Position numbers and translations under genes: made by a program. This document shows, piece after piece, positions 19,147 through 28,582 of a stretch of DNA of 64,000 nucleotides (position 1 is the first letter of the stretch; each line of letters begins with the position of its first letter). Source of the stretch: Roseicyclus marinus (GTDB taxonomy: Bacteria; Pseudomonadota; Alphaproteobacteria; Rhodobacterales; Rhodobacteraceae); the NCBI RefSeq assembly GCF_030163795.1, contig NZ_JASJOF010000009.1, forward strand, positions 62,001 to 126,000, given 5' to 3'. The notes under the pieces are model-generated. The model was not told the origin of the DNA. It ran no database searches and saw only the letters and a program-made list of their open reading frames with translations.

Positions 19147-19621
19147 GCCTGCATCCCTCCCTTGAGCGGGGTGGCCGCGCCACCCCCGGCCGGTTCAATA
19201 TAGCGGGTTTTGCCGCGCCGCCCCCGGAAATCGCGCGTGACAGCCTGCGAATGGACAGGGCGGAACGGGAGGCGGTGGTCGGCCGCACGACCTGCGCGCG
19301 CAAGCGACGACCCCGCGACGGACCTTCGCGGGCCGCCCATAAAAGCGGCAGGGCCGTGCGTGCGATGCCCGTCTTGCTGCCAGTCCACGCAGATTTCCGA
19401 TGGTTCGTCCAAAGACCAAATTTTTTTCAAGGAATCGCTGACAGGCGAAGAATCGCTGCTTATCGTGCGGTGGGGCTTAGTCATTTTCACAGTTCTCAAA
19501 CGGCTTTCCCACCGATGCGAGCGGCGCTGCGGTGCCGTGGGACATCGGCAAATTATCAGCGGCCGGCGACAGCCCGGATATGGACGGCTGGCCTTCTCTT
19601 CTCCTTGAGGGAGACGGCGAC
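19147..19621. other. intergenic region upstream of the polyketide/lipid synthase cluster
   Basis: About 475 bases lie between the divergent Usp gene and the synthase start. No convincing gene is visible on either strand. The right half is locally less GC-rich, with a T-run near 19425 and direct copies of GAATCGCTG near 19430 and 19450. The promoter of the large plus-strand cluster should lie here. I cannot pick a convincing -35/-10 pair. Confidence 0.5.
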
Positions 19622-22600
19622 ATGCAGTCTGAAGCTTCTCCGGACCTCCACCGTTTCACCTCGCAGCCGCGCCCCGCCTTCGATTGCATGACCCTGCTGC
19701 CCGCGCGACAGATCGCGGCGATCAAGGCCGTACTGGTCGCACAGGGCAAGGTTATCCTCGACGCGCGCGACGGGATGTCGGGTTTGCAGACGGCGCTTCG
19801 GGCGGCCGAGGATATCGGCGCGCGCGACGGTGTGTTGATCACGGTCGAGGCGGGGCGGGACGACATTCTGGGAATGCTGTGCGAGGCTTTCGCGGATGTC
19901 GGCCTAATCCTCAGATGCCGCGATCTGGACGAGCTGGACCGGGTTGCCACGCTGGAACATGGCGGTCCTTGCCTTGTCGAAAGCGGGGTCTTCGCCGTGC
20001 TCGAGGCGGCGGCGCGGGTGCCTTCGGTGTCGGGGCTGATCGCGGTCGGAGAGGAAGCGGGCGGCTGGTGCGGGTCGGAGGCGGCTTTCATCTTGGCGCA
20101 GCGCATGGCCGCGCTGGGGCGCAGCCTGCCCGAGCTCGTGCCGTGGTTCATGCGCGGCGCGACCGGGCCGGAGGGCGCGGGGGCGCTGGCGCTGGCGGGC
20201 GCGGCGGGGGTCGTTCTGTCGGACGAGCTGATCTTGCTGCCCGAGAACGGCATGGAGCGGCGCGTGTTGCGCGCGTTGGATGGGGCCGACGGGACCGAGG
20301 CGGTGGTTTTGGGTGCGCCGCTTGGGGCGCCCTACCGGGTGTTCCTGCACCCCTCGCAGCCCGGGGCGCGCGCGCTGGAGGCGGAGGCGCTGCGGATCGA
20401 GGCGCGGGGCGGCGACGCGGGCCAAACCCGCACGGACTGGATCGCGGCTGTCGAGGCGGCACTGGCGGAGGCCACCGTGCGCCCGATGGGACAGGGGATC
20501 GGGATCGCGCGCGCGCTGCGCGACAGATATGGCCGGATCGGGCCGGTGATCGCGACCTATCGCGATGCCGCGCAACGTGTCCGGTCCAAGGCCTCGCTTC
20601 TGGCGGCCGCCATAGGCCCCGAGGCCGCGTTGGCCAAAGAGCATGGTTGCGCGATGCCCATCGTGCAGGGACCGATGACGCGGGTGAGCGACAGGCCCGG
20701 GTTCGCCGCCGCCGTTGCCGCCGCCGGGGGTTTGCCGATGCTGGCGCTGGCAGCGCTCCGGGCGGAAGAGATCGCACCGCTTTTGGCCGAGGCCAAGGCG
20801 CAGCTCGACGGCAAGCCATGGGGCGTGGGGATGCTGGGCTTTTTGCCGACGGAGCAATTCGCGCAGCAGATGGAGGCGGTGCTGGCCGCCGCCCCGCCCC
20901 TTGCCATCCTTGCGGGCGGGCGCGCCGACCAAGTGCTGCGGCTCGAGGCGGAAGGCATCCGGACCTATGTCCATACGCCGACCGCGCAGCTTGCGCGTCT
21001 GATGATCGACGGCGGCGCGCGGCGTCTGATCCTCGAGGGGCGGGAATGCGGCGGGCATGTAGGGCCGCTGCATTCCATGGTTCTGTGGGAAACGGTGGCG
21101 ACGGACCTTGCGCGCCATCCGGCGGCCAAGGACCTGTCGATCCTGCTGGCGGGCGGCATCCATGACGGGTTGAGCGCGGCCATGGCGATGGCGGCGGCCG
21201 CCCCGCTTTTGGAGGCCGGGGCCAAGCTCGGCGTTCTGATGGGCACCGCCTACCTGTCGACGCGGCAATTGTGCGAGGCGGGTGGTATCGGGGCCGGGTT
21301 CCAATCCGCGCTGATCGAGGCGACCGATACCGCGACGATCGAAAGCGGGCGGGGCCATTCGAACCGCTGCCTGCGCACGCCCTTCGTCGACACGTTCCAC
21401 GCCGAGCGGCGCGCGCTGCTGGCAAAGGGCACCGACCCGGAGACGATGCGCGACGCGCTGGACGGGCTGCTTCTGGGGCGGCTGCGGCTGGCCAGCAAGG
21501 GGCTGGAACGCAACGACGGGACGCTGGTGGCCGTCACGCCCGAGACGCAGCGCGCCGAGGGCATGTTCATGGCGGGCGAGGCCGCATCCCTCATCACCAC
21601 GACCCGTGACGTGGAGGATCTGCACCGGGGCGTGAGCAAGGGAGCCGCCGATCTTTTGGCGGGTATCGCGCGCCGTCCCGCCAGCGGCCTGAGCGGCAAG
21701 GATGCCGTGGCAGCGCGGGCGGCCGCCTGCGACATCGCCATCATCGGCATGGCCGTGCATGTGCCGGGCGCGACGGATGCTCAAGGGTTCTGGCGCAACA
21801 TCCTCGACAAGCGCGGCGCGATCTCGGAAATCCCGGCGGATCGCTGGGATCACCGCGTCTATTCCGACGATCCGGACGCGCCCGATTGCGTGACCAGCCG
21901 CTGGGGCGGCTTCATCGAACCCATGCTGTTCGACCCGCTGCGGTTCGGCATCCCGCCGAAATCGGTACCGCATATCGCACCGGGTCAGTTGCTGACGCTG
22001 GAGGCGGTGCGGCGCGCCTTTGAGGATGCGGGTTACGCCGAGCGCGATTTCGACCGGGAAAATACATCCGTCGTGGTGGGCGGCGAGGATGCGGGCGGGT
22101 TTCTCGGCAATGCGCTGACGCTGCGGGCGCTGGCGCCGCTGGTCACCGATGCCGAGGGTGTGGCGGAAATCCGGGACCGCACGCCGGGTTGGACCGAGGA
22201 AACCTTTCCCGGTGTTCTGACCAGCGTGGTGGCGGGGCGGATCGCAAACCGGTTCGACCTTGGCGGGGCGAATTACACGATCGATTCCGCCTGCGCGTCG
22301 AGCATCACGGCGCTGGCGCAGGCGGCCGACGAATTGACCTCGGGGCGCAGCAACCTTGTCGTGTTGGCGGGCATCGACACGACGCAGACACCCTATCACT
22401 ACACGGCGTTTTCCTCGGTCACGGCGCTGTCGCGGCGTGGTCGGCTGTCGGCCTTCGACCAATCGGCGGACGGCACCGTTCTGGCCGAGGGGGTGGCGGC
22501 CTTCATCCTGAAGCGGCGGGTGGATGCCGAACGCGACGGGGATCGCATCTATGCGACGATCAAGGCCGTCGCCTCGTCCAGCGACGGGCGGGGCATGGGC

Positions 22601-25600
22601 ATGACCGCGCCGCGCCCCTTGGGCCAGAAGCGCGCCCTGCGCCGGGCCTATCACGCGCTGGGGTCGAGCATCGCGGATATCGCCTATTACGAGGCGCATG
22701 GAACGGGCACGCCGGTGGGCGACACGGCCGAACTCGACTCGGTCGGATCGCTGATGACGGAGGCCGGCGCGGCAGGCGAAAGCTGTGTTTTGGGATCGGT
22801 CAAAGCCTTGATCGGCCATACGAAGACGGCGGCGGGGGCGGTTGGCCTCGCCAAGGTGGCGATGGCGCTGCATCACCGCACCCTGCCCCCGCAACCGGGG
22901 ATCGAGCGGCCCGTCGGGGCGCTGGGTCAGGCCGAATTCCCACTTTATTTCACGGATGGGCCGCAGCCTTGGCTGGCGGAAGATCGGCCAAGACGCGCCG
23001 GGATCAGCGCCTTCGGCTTTGGCGGCACGAACGCCCATGCCGTGCTCGAGGAGCACAGGGCCTTTGGCGAGACGCTGCCGGGCGCGCGGCGCTGGCCCGC
23101 GCATGTGGTCGCGGTGACCGGGCGTTCGGCCGAGGATCTGTCGCGGAAGTGGGCCATGGTGCGCGACCTCGCGGCACAGCCCAAGGGTGGCCCCACGCTC
23201 GAGGAGATTGCGGGGGCCGCGATGGCGCAGTGTGACGGCGAGGCCGGCCTGCGGTCCGTCATCGTGGCCGAAAGCACCACCGATCTGGCGACGCAGGCCG
23301 CGCGGATGATCGCGCATCTGGCCGATCCTGTGCGCGCGCTGCCCGACAGTGCCTTTCTGGGCGAGACGGGGCCGGTGCCGCCACTGGCCTTCCTGTTCCC
23401 CGGGCAGGGCAGCCAACGGCCCAACATGTGCCGGGAAGCTGCGGTCTACCTGCCCGAGATGCGCGAAAGCCTTGAGGCCGCGCAAGTCGCGGCGCTGGCC
23501 GGGACCGGGGAAAAGATCGGGCGCATCCTGTATCCGCCCGCCGCCTTCGATGCGGAGAGCAAGGCCGCGCAGGCCGCCCGGCTCACCCAGCCGCAAAACG
23601 CGCAGATCGCGCTTGGCGCAGTCTGTGCCGGGCTGGTCGACCTGTTGCGCCGGATCGGCGTCGCGCCCGATCTGGTGGCGGGCCACAGCTATGGGGAGCT
23701 GGTCGCACTTTATGCGGCGGGGGCGATGGGGCGTGCAGAGCTGATGCAGCTGTCGGTGGCCCGTGGCAGCGCCATGGCAGGGGCCGCGCCGGGGGCCATG
23801 TGCGCCGTGACCGCCGCGACCGATCTGGTCGCCGAGGTGATCGCGGACCATCCCGAGGTGGTGATCGCCAACCGCAACACGCCGCAGCAGACCGTGATCT
23901 CGGGGCCGAGCGATGCGGTGCGCGCGGCGGCCGACGCGCTGGAGGCCGGGGGCCAGTCGGTGCGCATGTTGCCGGTGGGCGGTGCCTTTCATTCGCCCCT
24001 GATGACAGAGGCTGCGGCACAATTCGCCAAGGCCCTCGACGCGGACATGTTCCGCGCGCCGTCTTGCCCGGTGATCTCGGCCCGGGGCGGTGCGGCCTAT
24101 CCCGAGACGCCCGTGGGCATCGCGGACCAGTTGGCGGCGCAGATGACGGAAAAGGTGGATTGGGTCGCGCAGGTCGAGACGCTCTACGAGAAAGGCGCGC
24201 GCGTGTTCCTGGAGGTCGGGCCCACGGGTGTCCTGACCCAGCTGGCGACGAGCGTGCTTGGGCGGGCGCCGGACAGCGCGGCTGAGACCGGCGGGGCCGC
24301 GGTGGAATTCCTGACGCTCGACGATGGGCGCGGCCTGCGCGGAACGCTGGGCACGTTGGCGCGGCTGTGGGTGCGGGGTTATCCGGTCGAGATGCCGGAG
24401 CTTGCGCCCCGCACCGGACAAAGCCTGTCGGGGCTGGCGGAGGCCGCAGCGCGCGCCGTGCCGAAATCGGCCTGGCTGGTCGACGGGATGCACATTCGCC
24501 CCGCCCATGCGCCTCAGCCCGTCGCGGCCGCGGCCGCGACGGATGGTTATGACCTGCGGGGGATCGACGCCCCGCCTACGCCACGCGCCGCGCCGCAAGC
24601 GGCCCACGCCCCCCCCATTGCCCAAGGAGAGCCGATGCACCCCGGAGCCGAAGACGGCCTGCTCAAAGCCTATGGCGAATACCAGGCCACGATGCGCCAG
24701 TTCCTGCACACGCAGGAGCAGGTGATGAACCTGCTTTTGTCGGGGACACCCGGCGCGGCGATGCCTGCAGCCACCGCAGCGCAGGCCTTGGCCGCGCCGT
24801 CGACGCCAGCGGTCGCCCCGGTCGCCGTGACGGCCCCGGCGCCAGCCCCTGCCCCCGCGCCAGTTGCCGAGCCTGTGGCGGCCGCCCCGGCCAAGGCCGA
24901 CGCAGCCGCCGACCGGCCCGCCATCGCCGCCATGCTGCGCGATACGGTGGCCGACCGCACGGGATATCCCGACGACATGATCGCCTTCGACGTCGATATC
25001 GAGGCGGAATTCGGGATCGACTCGATCAAGCGACTGGAAATCCTCGAGAGGTTTATCGCAGGCCTGCCCGCCACGGCGGTCGAGGCGTTCCGGGCCGACG
25101 CCGAGCGCGTGGCGCGGGAGCGGGTCCTGGATGTCTGGGTCGAGGCCGCAATGGCGGCCATCGCCCGGACGGAGGGCGCGCGCCCTTTTGATCTAGGGGC
25201 GTCGGGGACGGAGGCCGCGACGGCCCCTGCCCCGGCGCCCCGTTCCGATATCTGCCCGGCCTACCGGATGGTGCCGCGCCTGTCGCCCCTGCCCGAGGGC
25301 GATGCGCCGCTGCGCTGCGGGCCGGTCCTCGTGCTGCGCGGCCCTGAGGATCTGACCCGGGCGGTGACCCGCGCGCTGGAAGATGCTGGACTGCCCCATG
25401 CGACGGTCGACCCCGATCCGGCAAGGCTGCCCGAAGCCATCGCTGCCGCACGCAAGACGTTGGGACGGATCGGGGGCATCGTGCATCTGTCGGGGTGCGC
25501 ACCGCCCGGGGCATGGCCCGAGGCAACCGACATCGCCACGAAGGCGCTGTTTTGCGCCATATCGGACTGCCTGCCGGAGTTGGCTGCCAGCGCCACGAAG

Positions 25601-26812
25601 GACGGGCCGGAGCGGGCGCGCATCGTCGCGCTGACGCGGCTGGGCGGCCTTGGCGGACGGGCGGAGGCAGGCGGTCATGCGCCCGCGGATCTGGCGTCTT
25701 GCGCGGCAGGCGGCGTGCAGGGCCTGTTCAACAGCCTGACGCTGGAACATCCGGGGATCGTGACGCGGGGCATCGACCTTGCGCCCGAGATCACGGACGC
25801 GGCGGCGGCGGCGATCCTGATCGGGGAAATGCGGTTCGCGGACGGACGGGTCGAGGTGGGCCATACGGCAGAGGGGCGGGTGGTTCTGGATGTCGCGCCC
25901 CTCGAGATCGGCGGGACGGTCCACGCGCCGACGCTCGGCCCGGGTTCCGTGATCCTTGCCACCGGGGGGGTGCGGGGGGTGACGGCCGCGACGCTCAAGG
26001 CCATCGCGGCCCCGGGCGCGCGGATCATCGCGCTGGCCCGCCGCGCCGAACCGGAAGCGGAGGCCCCCGGACTCGCCGAAGCGGGCGATGCGCAGGCGCT
26101 GCGCCGGGTGCTGATCGCACAGGGGCGCGCCGCAGGCGCCATCCCCCGACCGCAGGAGATCGAGGCGCGGATCGAGCAGATCCTGCGCGACCGCGCGGCG
26201 CGCCGGGGGTTGGAGGATTTGCGCGCTCATGGCTTTGACGTCGAGGTTCACGCCGTCGATCTGTGCGACCGAGCGGCGACCAGCGCCCTTCTGGACGCGG
26301 CGCTGGCCCGGCACGGCCGGATCGACGCGCTGGTCCATGGCGCGGGCGTTGTCGAGGACAAGCTGGTTGCGGACAAGACGCAAGCCTCCTTTGACCGGGT
26401 GCTTGGAACCAAGACCCGGGCGCTGGACCTGTTGCTGACCCACGAGGCCGCGGCGGGCTATCGCCATGTGCTGTTCTTCAGCTCGATCGCCGGGCGGCTC
26501 GGCAACCGGGGACAGGCCGATTACGGCGCGGCCAACGAGATCCTGAACCGCGCGGCCCTTTGGTTCGCGGCCACCCGGCCCGATGTGCGCGTGGCGTCGA
26601 TCAACTGGGGACCATGGGGCGGTGCGGGCATGGCCTCGGACGCGGTCAACGCGCAATTCGTGGCGCGCGGCATCCACCCCATCGACCTAGTGGCGGGTGC
26701 GGCGTTGGCCAACCGGGCGCTGGGCAACGGCGCGGCCCCGGTCGAGTTGATCGCGGGGCGGGGCGACTGGATGGAAAACCTCGGGGCGGAAGCGCCGCCG
26801 GCACAAGCATGA
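19622..26812 (+). CDS. PUFA-synthase-like type I polyketide synthase (NPD/ER-KS-AT-ACP-KR)
   Basis: The ATG opening MQSEASPDLH, preceded by GAGGGAGA, gives 2396 residues. The order of domains is as follows. First, a PfaD/nitronate-monooxygenase-like flavin reductase (about 330-640; GPMTR, then ECGGHVG with His about 479). Second, a ketosynthase (702-1130; DSACASS with Cys about 891, HGTGT, GHTKTAAG). Third, an acyltransferase (1255-1560; FLFPGQGSQ, GHSYGE with Ser about 1356). Fourth, an Ala/Pro linker and an acyl carrier domain (GIDSIKR, Ser about 1801). Fifth, a ketoreductase (about 2110-2390; ATGGVRG, SS about 2287, Tyr about 2301). The KR and ACP resemble PfaA of polyunsaturated fatty acid synthases. 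It likely builds a polyketide or secondary lipid iteratively. No thioesterase or in-chain dehydratase is present; the dehydratase is on a second protein. Confidence 0.93.
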   Translation: MQSEASPDLHRFTSQPRPAFDCMTLLPARQIAAIKAVLVAQGKVILDARDGMSGLQTALRAAEDIGARDGVLITVEAGRDDILGMLCEAFADVGLILRCRDLDELDRVATLEHGGPCLVESGVFAVLEAAARVPSVSGLIAVGEEAGGWCGSEAAFILAQRMAALGRSLPELVPWFMRGATGPEGAGALALAGAAGVVLSDELILLPENGMERRVLRALDGADGTEAVVLGAPLGAPYRVFLHPSQPGARALEAEALRIEARGGDAGQTRTDWIAAVEAALAEATVRPMGQGIGIARALRDRYGRIGPVIATYRDAAQRVRSKASLLAAAIGPEAALAKEHGCAMPIVQGPMTRVSDRPGFAAAVAAAGGLPMLALAALRAEEIAPLLAEAKAQLDGKPWGVGMLGFLPTEQFAQQMEAVLAAAPPLAILAGGRADQVLRLEAEGIRTYVHTPTAQLARLMIDGGARRLILEGRECGGHVGPLHSMVLWETVATDLARHPAAKDLSILLAGGIHDGLSAAMAMAAAAPLLEAGAKLGVLMGTAYLSTRQLCEAGGIGAGFQSALIEATDTATIESGRGHSNRCLRTPFVDTFHAERRALLAKGTDPETMRDALDGLLLGRLRLASKGLERNDGTLVAVTPETQRAEGMFMAGEAASLITTTRDVEDLHRGVSKGAADLLAGIARRPASGLSGKDAVAARAAACDIAIIGMAVHVPGATDAQGFWRNILDKRGAISEIPADRWDHRVYSDDPDAPDCVTSRWGGFIEPMLFDPLRFGIPPKSVPHIAPGQLLTLEAVRRAFEDAGYAERDFDRENTSVVVGGEDAGGFLGNALTLRALAPLVTDAEGVAEIRDRTPGWTEETFPGVLTSVVAGRIANRFDLGGANYTIDSACASSITALAQAADELTSGRSNLVVLAGIDTTQTPYHYTAFSSVTALSRRGRLSAFDQSADGTVLAEGVAAFILKRRVDAERDGDRIYATIKAVASSSDGRGMGMTAPRPLGQKRALRRAYHALGSSIADIAYYEAHGTGTPVGDTAELDSVGSLMTEAGAAGESCVLGSVKALIGHTKTAAGAVGLAKVAMALHHRTLPPQPGIERPVGALGQAEFPLYFTDGPQPWLAEDRPRRAGISAFGFGGTNAHAVLEEHRAFGETLPGARRWPAHVVAVTGRSAEDLSRKWAMVRDLAAQPKGGPTLEEIAGAAMAQCDGEAGLRSVIVAESTTDLATQAARMIAHLADPVRALPDSAFLGETGPVPPLAFLFPGQGSQRPNMCREAAVYLPEMRESLEAAQVAALAGTGEKIGRILYPPAAFDAESKAAQAARLTQPQNAQIALGAVCAGLVDLLRRIGVAPDLVAGHSYGELVALYAAGAMGRAELMQLSVARGSAMAGAAPGAMCAVTAATDLVAEVIADHPEVVIANRNTPQQTVISGPSDAVRAAADALEAGGQSVRMLPVGGAFHSPLMTEAAAQFAKALDADMFRAPSCPVISARGGAAYPETPVGIADQLAAQMTEKVDWVAQVETLYEKGARVFLEVGPTGVLTQLATSVLGRAPDSAAETGGAAVEFLTLDDGRGLRGTLGTLARLWVRGYPVEMPELAPRTGQSLSGLAEAAARAVPKSAWLVDGMHIRPAHAPQPVAAAAATDGYDLRGIDAPPTPRAAPQAAHAPPIAQGEPMHPGAEDGLLKAYGEYQATMRQFLHTQEQVMNLLLSGTPGAAMPAATAAQALAAPSTPAVAPVAVTAPAPAPAPAPVAEPVAAAPAKADAAADRPAIAAMLRDTVADRTGYPDDMIAFDVDIEAEFGIDSIKRLEILERFIAGLPATAVEAFRADAERVARERVLDVWVEAAMAAIARTEGARPFDLGASGTEAATAPAPAPRSDICPAYRMVPRLSPLPEGDAPLRCGPVLVLRGPEDLTRAVTRALEDAGLPHATVDPDPARLPEAIAAARKTLGRIGGIVHLSGCAPPGAWPEATDIATKALFCAISDCLPELAASATKDGPERARIVALTRLGGLGGRAEAGGHAPADLASCAAGGVQGLFNSLTLEHPGIVTRGIDLAPEITDAAAAAILIGEMRFADGRVEVGHTAEGRVVLDVAPLEIGGTVHAPTLGPGSVILATGGVRGVTAATLKAIAAPGARIIALARRAEPEAEAPGLAEAGDAQALRRVLIAQGRAAGAIPRPQEIEARIEQILRDRAARRGLEDLRAHGFDVEVHAVDLCDRAATSALLDAALARHGRIDALVHGAGVVEDKLVADKTQASFDRVLGTKTRALDLLLTHEAAAGYRHVLFFSSIAGRLGNRGQADYGAANEILNRAALWFAATRPDVRVASINWGPWGGAGMASDAVNAQFVARGIHPIDLVAGAALANRALGNGAAPVELIAGRGDWMENLGAEAPPAQA

Positions 26813-26831
26813 CTGGATGGGAGAGTGACAG

Positions 26832-27824
26832 ATGAGCCAAGCACAGATGACAGAGGCTGATTTCGACACGGCACCGATCGACGAGGGTATAGGCGCCATC
26901 ATCGAAGCGCGGGGACGCGGCCTTGACGATCTGGCGCCCGAGCATGTCGGCACGTTGTTGCGCCGTCACGGGGTTCTGCTTTTTCGGGGGTTCACCAAGG
27001 ACACCGAAGGGTTCGTCGCCTTTTCGGATCGGCTGACCGAGGATTTCTCGAATTACCGGGGCGGTGGCTTGCGGTTTGCGATGCTCGACCGCGAGGCGGT
27101 GGGCGGGCACAGCACGGTTCTGACCACGACGGGGCATACGCAGAGCTTCGGCATCCCGCTGCATGGCGAGATGTATTACATGAAGCATCCGCCGCAATTG
27201 CTGTGGTTCTACGCCGAGGTGCCGCCCGTCGCGGGCGGGCAGACAACGCTGGGCGATGGCGCAGCCCTGTTCCGGGCGCTCAAGCCCGAGACGCAGGCAT
27301 GGTTCCGCGAGAACGACATCAAATATGTGCGCAACCTCGTCGAGGGCGATTGGCAGGCGACGTTCATGACCGACGATCTGGAGGAGGCGCGCGCCTTTGC
27401 GGCGCAGAACGACCTGACCATGACGCATGATCCCCAGACCGGCACTGTCGGGGCGGAGTTCCGGTGTTCGGCCCTGCGCCAACACGGCGGCGAGACGCTG
27501 TTCATCAACAACGTCCTTTTCATCTACCTGGGCGAGATGGCGTTCCGGTCGGGTTGGGCGAGCAAGAACCTGCCCGGATTGCGCAGCGCGGACTGCCCGA
27601 TGGTGGTGCGCGCCGGCGATGGCGGCGAGATCCCCCGCGCCGTGATGGAGGATGTGCGCCAGACCTCGGACCGGATGACCCGCAAGATTCCGTGGGAACA
27701 GGGCGATATCGTGCTGATCGACAACCACCGTATCTTGCACGGCCGCGCCGAGACCGATGGCGGCAAGCGCTCCATCCTCGTGCGTCTGGGCGGCCCGGCC
27801 TTTCCCCTGCCGAAAGCCGCCTGA
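26832..27824 (+). CDS. TauD/SyrP-like Fe(II)/2-oxoglutarate dioxygenase
   Basis: A 330-residue TauD/TfdA-family oxygenase starting at an ATG with a GGGAGAG site, 19 bases after the synthase. The iron ligands are visible as an H-x-E pair (PLHGEMYY, about residue 114) and the distal His in DNHRILHGR (about 300), followed by an Arg for 2-oxoglutarate. The HxE form and PLHGEM context resemble SyrP-like hydroxylases that modify natural-product intermediates. It probably hydroxylates the assembled chain or a building block; the substrate is unknown. It overlaps no neighbour but is closely followed by the PLOD-like gene. Confidence 0.88.
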   Translation: MSQAQMTEADFDTAPIDEGIGAIIEARGRGLDDLAPEHVGTLLRRHGVLLFRGFTKDTEGFVAFSDRLTEDFSNYRGGGLRFAMLDREAVGGHSTVLTTTGHTQSFGIPLHGEMYYMKHPPQLLWFYAEVPPVAGGQTTLGDGAALFRALKPETQAWFRENDIKYVRNLVEGDWQATFMTDDLEEARAFAAQNDLTMTHDPQTGTVGAEFRCSALRQHGGETLFINNVLFIYLGEMAFRSGWASKNLPGLRSADCPMVVRAGDGGEIPRAVMEDVRQTSDRMTRKIPWEQGDIVLIDNHRILHGRAETDGGKRSILVRLGGPAFPLPKAA

Positions 27825-27826
27825 CC

Positions 27827-28582
27827 GTGCAGACCGAGACCACACACGAGGGCCGGACGCGGTTTCACAATGCCCTGACGGGCACCGAGCCGCTGGCCTT
27901 TCACGCGCAGGGCTACCACGAATACAAGCCGGTCTGGCCGCGCATCCGGGCGCATGTCTTTGACGCGGCCCCCCGGTCCATTGGCCCGAGCGACCGGATC
28001 ACCGTCCTGACCTGCAACAACGGGCATGGGGCGATGGGCCTGTTCGAGACCAGCTGCGCCCAGTTGGGCGTGCCGGTCGTGGTGGGGGGGCGCGAATTCC
28101 CCGACTGGATCAACGCGGTCCACAAGCCGCGCGCCATCCTGAACGCGCTGGAGGGTATCCGCACGCCTTGGGTCATGTATGCCGACAGCCGCGACGCCAT
28201 CCTTGCGGGCGATCCCGACCGGCTGGTCGATGACATGGATTTGCATTTTCCGGGGGCGCAGATGGTGTTCGGTGCCTGCCAGTTGAGCTGGCCCAATGCC
28301 GAGGATCTGACGGAATTCGAACTGGATCTGCCCGGGGCGAAGGGGTCGGATTACAAGCATCTGAACGGGGGGCTCTGGATTGCGCGAACCGAGTTCGCAC
28401 ATCGGATTTTCGCCGAGGTGGAGGCGATCGCGCCGCATCCCGCCGCACCGGAGTCCGAGCAGGGCAAGCTGCGCAAGCTGTTCCCCGATCATTACCCCGA
28501 GATCACGCTCGATTACGGGCTGCGCATGTTCCACAATGTCGGCTTCACCTTCGTCGATACCTACGAGGAGCGCCCGGTGTGA
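27827..28582 (+). CDS. PLOD/procollagen-type glycosyltransferase-like protein
   Basis: The start is a GTG two bases after the dioxygenase stop, giving 251 residues. The sequence has a Rossmann-like beginning (ITVLTCNNGHGAMG), then the GVRTPWVMYADSRDAIL-like region (here GIRTPWVMYADSRDAIL) with an acidic metal-type motif. It continues FGACQLSWPNAEDL, then YKHLNGGLWIAR. These are features of the glycosyltransferase domain found in procollagen lysyl hydroxylases (PLOD) and related bacterial GTs. A glycosyl-transfer role is therefore likely but untested, and donor and acceptor are unknown. It overlaps the next gene by 4 bases (GTGA). Confidence 0.65.
   Translation: MQTETTHEGRTRFHNALTGTEPLAFHAQGYHEYKPVWPRIRAHVFDAAPRSIGPSDRITVLTCNNGHGAMGLFETSCAQLGVPVVVGGREFPDWINAVHKPRAILNALEGIRTPWVMYADSRDAILAGDPDRLVDDMDLHFPGAQMVFGACQLSWPNAEDLTEFELDLPGAKGSDYKHLNGGLWIARTEFAHRIFAEVEAIAPHPAAPESEQGKLRKLFPDHYPEITLDYGLRMFHNVGFTFVDTYEERPV

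Noticed and set aside
19904-24709. Minus-strand open frame of 1601 codons across the synthase
   Set aside because: A composition artefact of high GC; the plus strand holds unmistakable KS and AT motifs.
24780-24910. Ala/Pro-rich repeat-like stretch in the synthase
   Set aside because: It is a flexible linker between AT and carrier domain, common in such enzymes, not a separate repeat feature.
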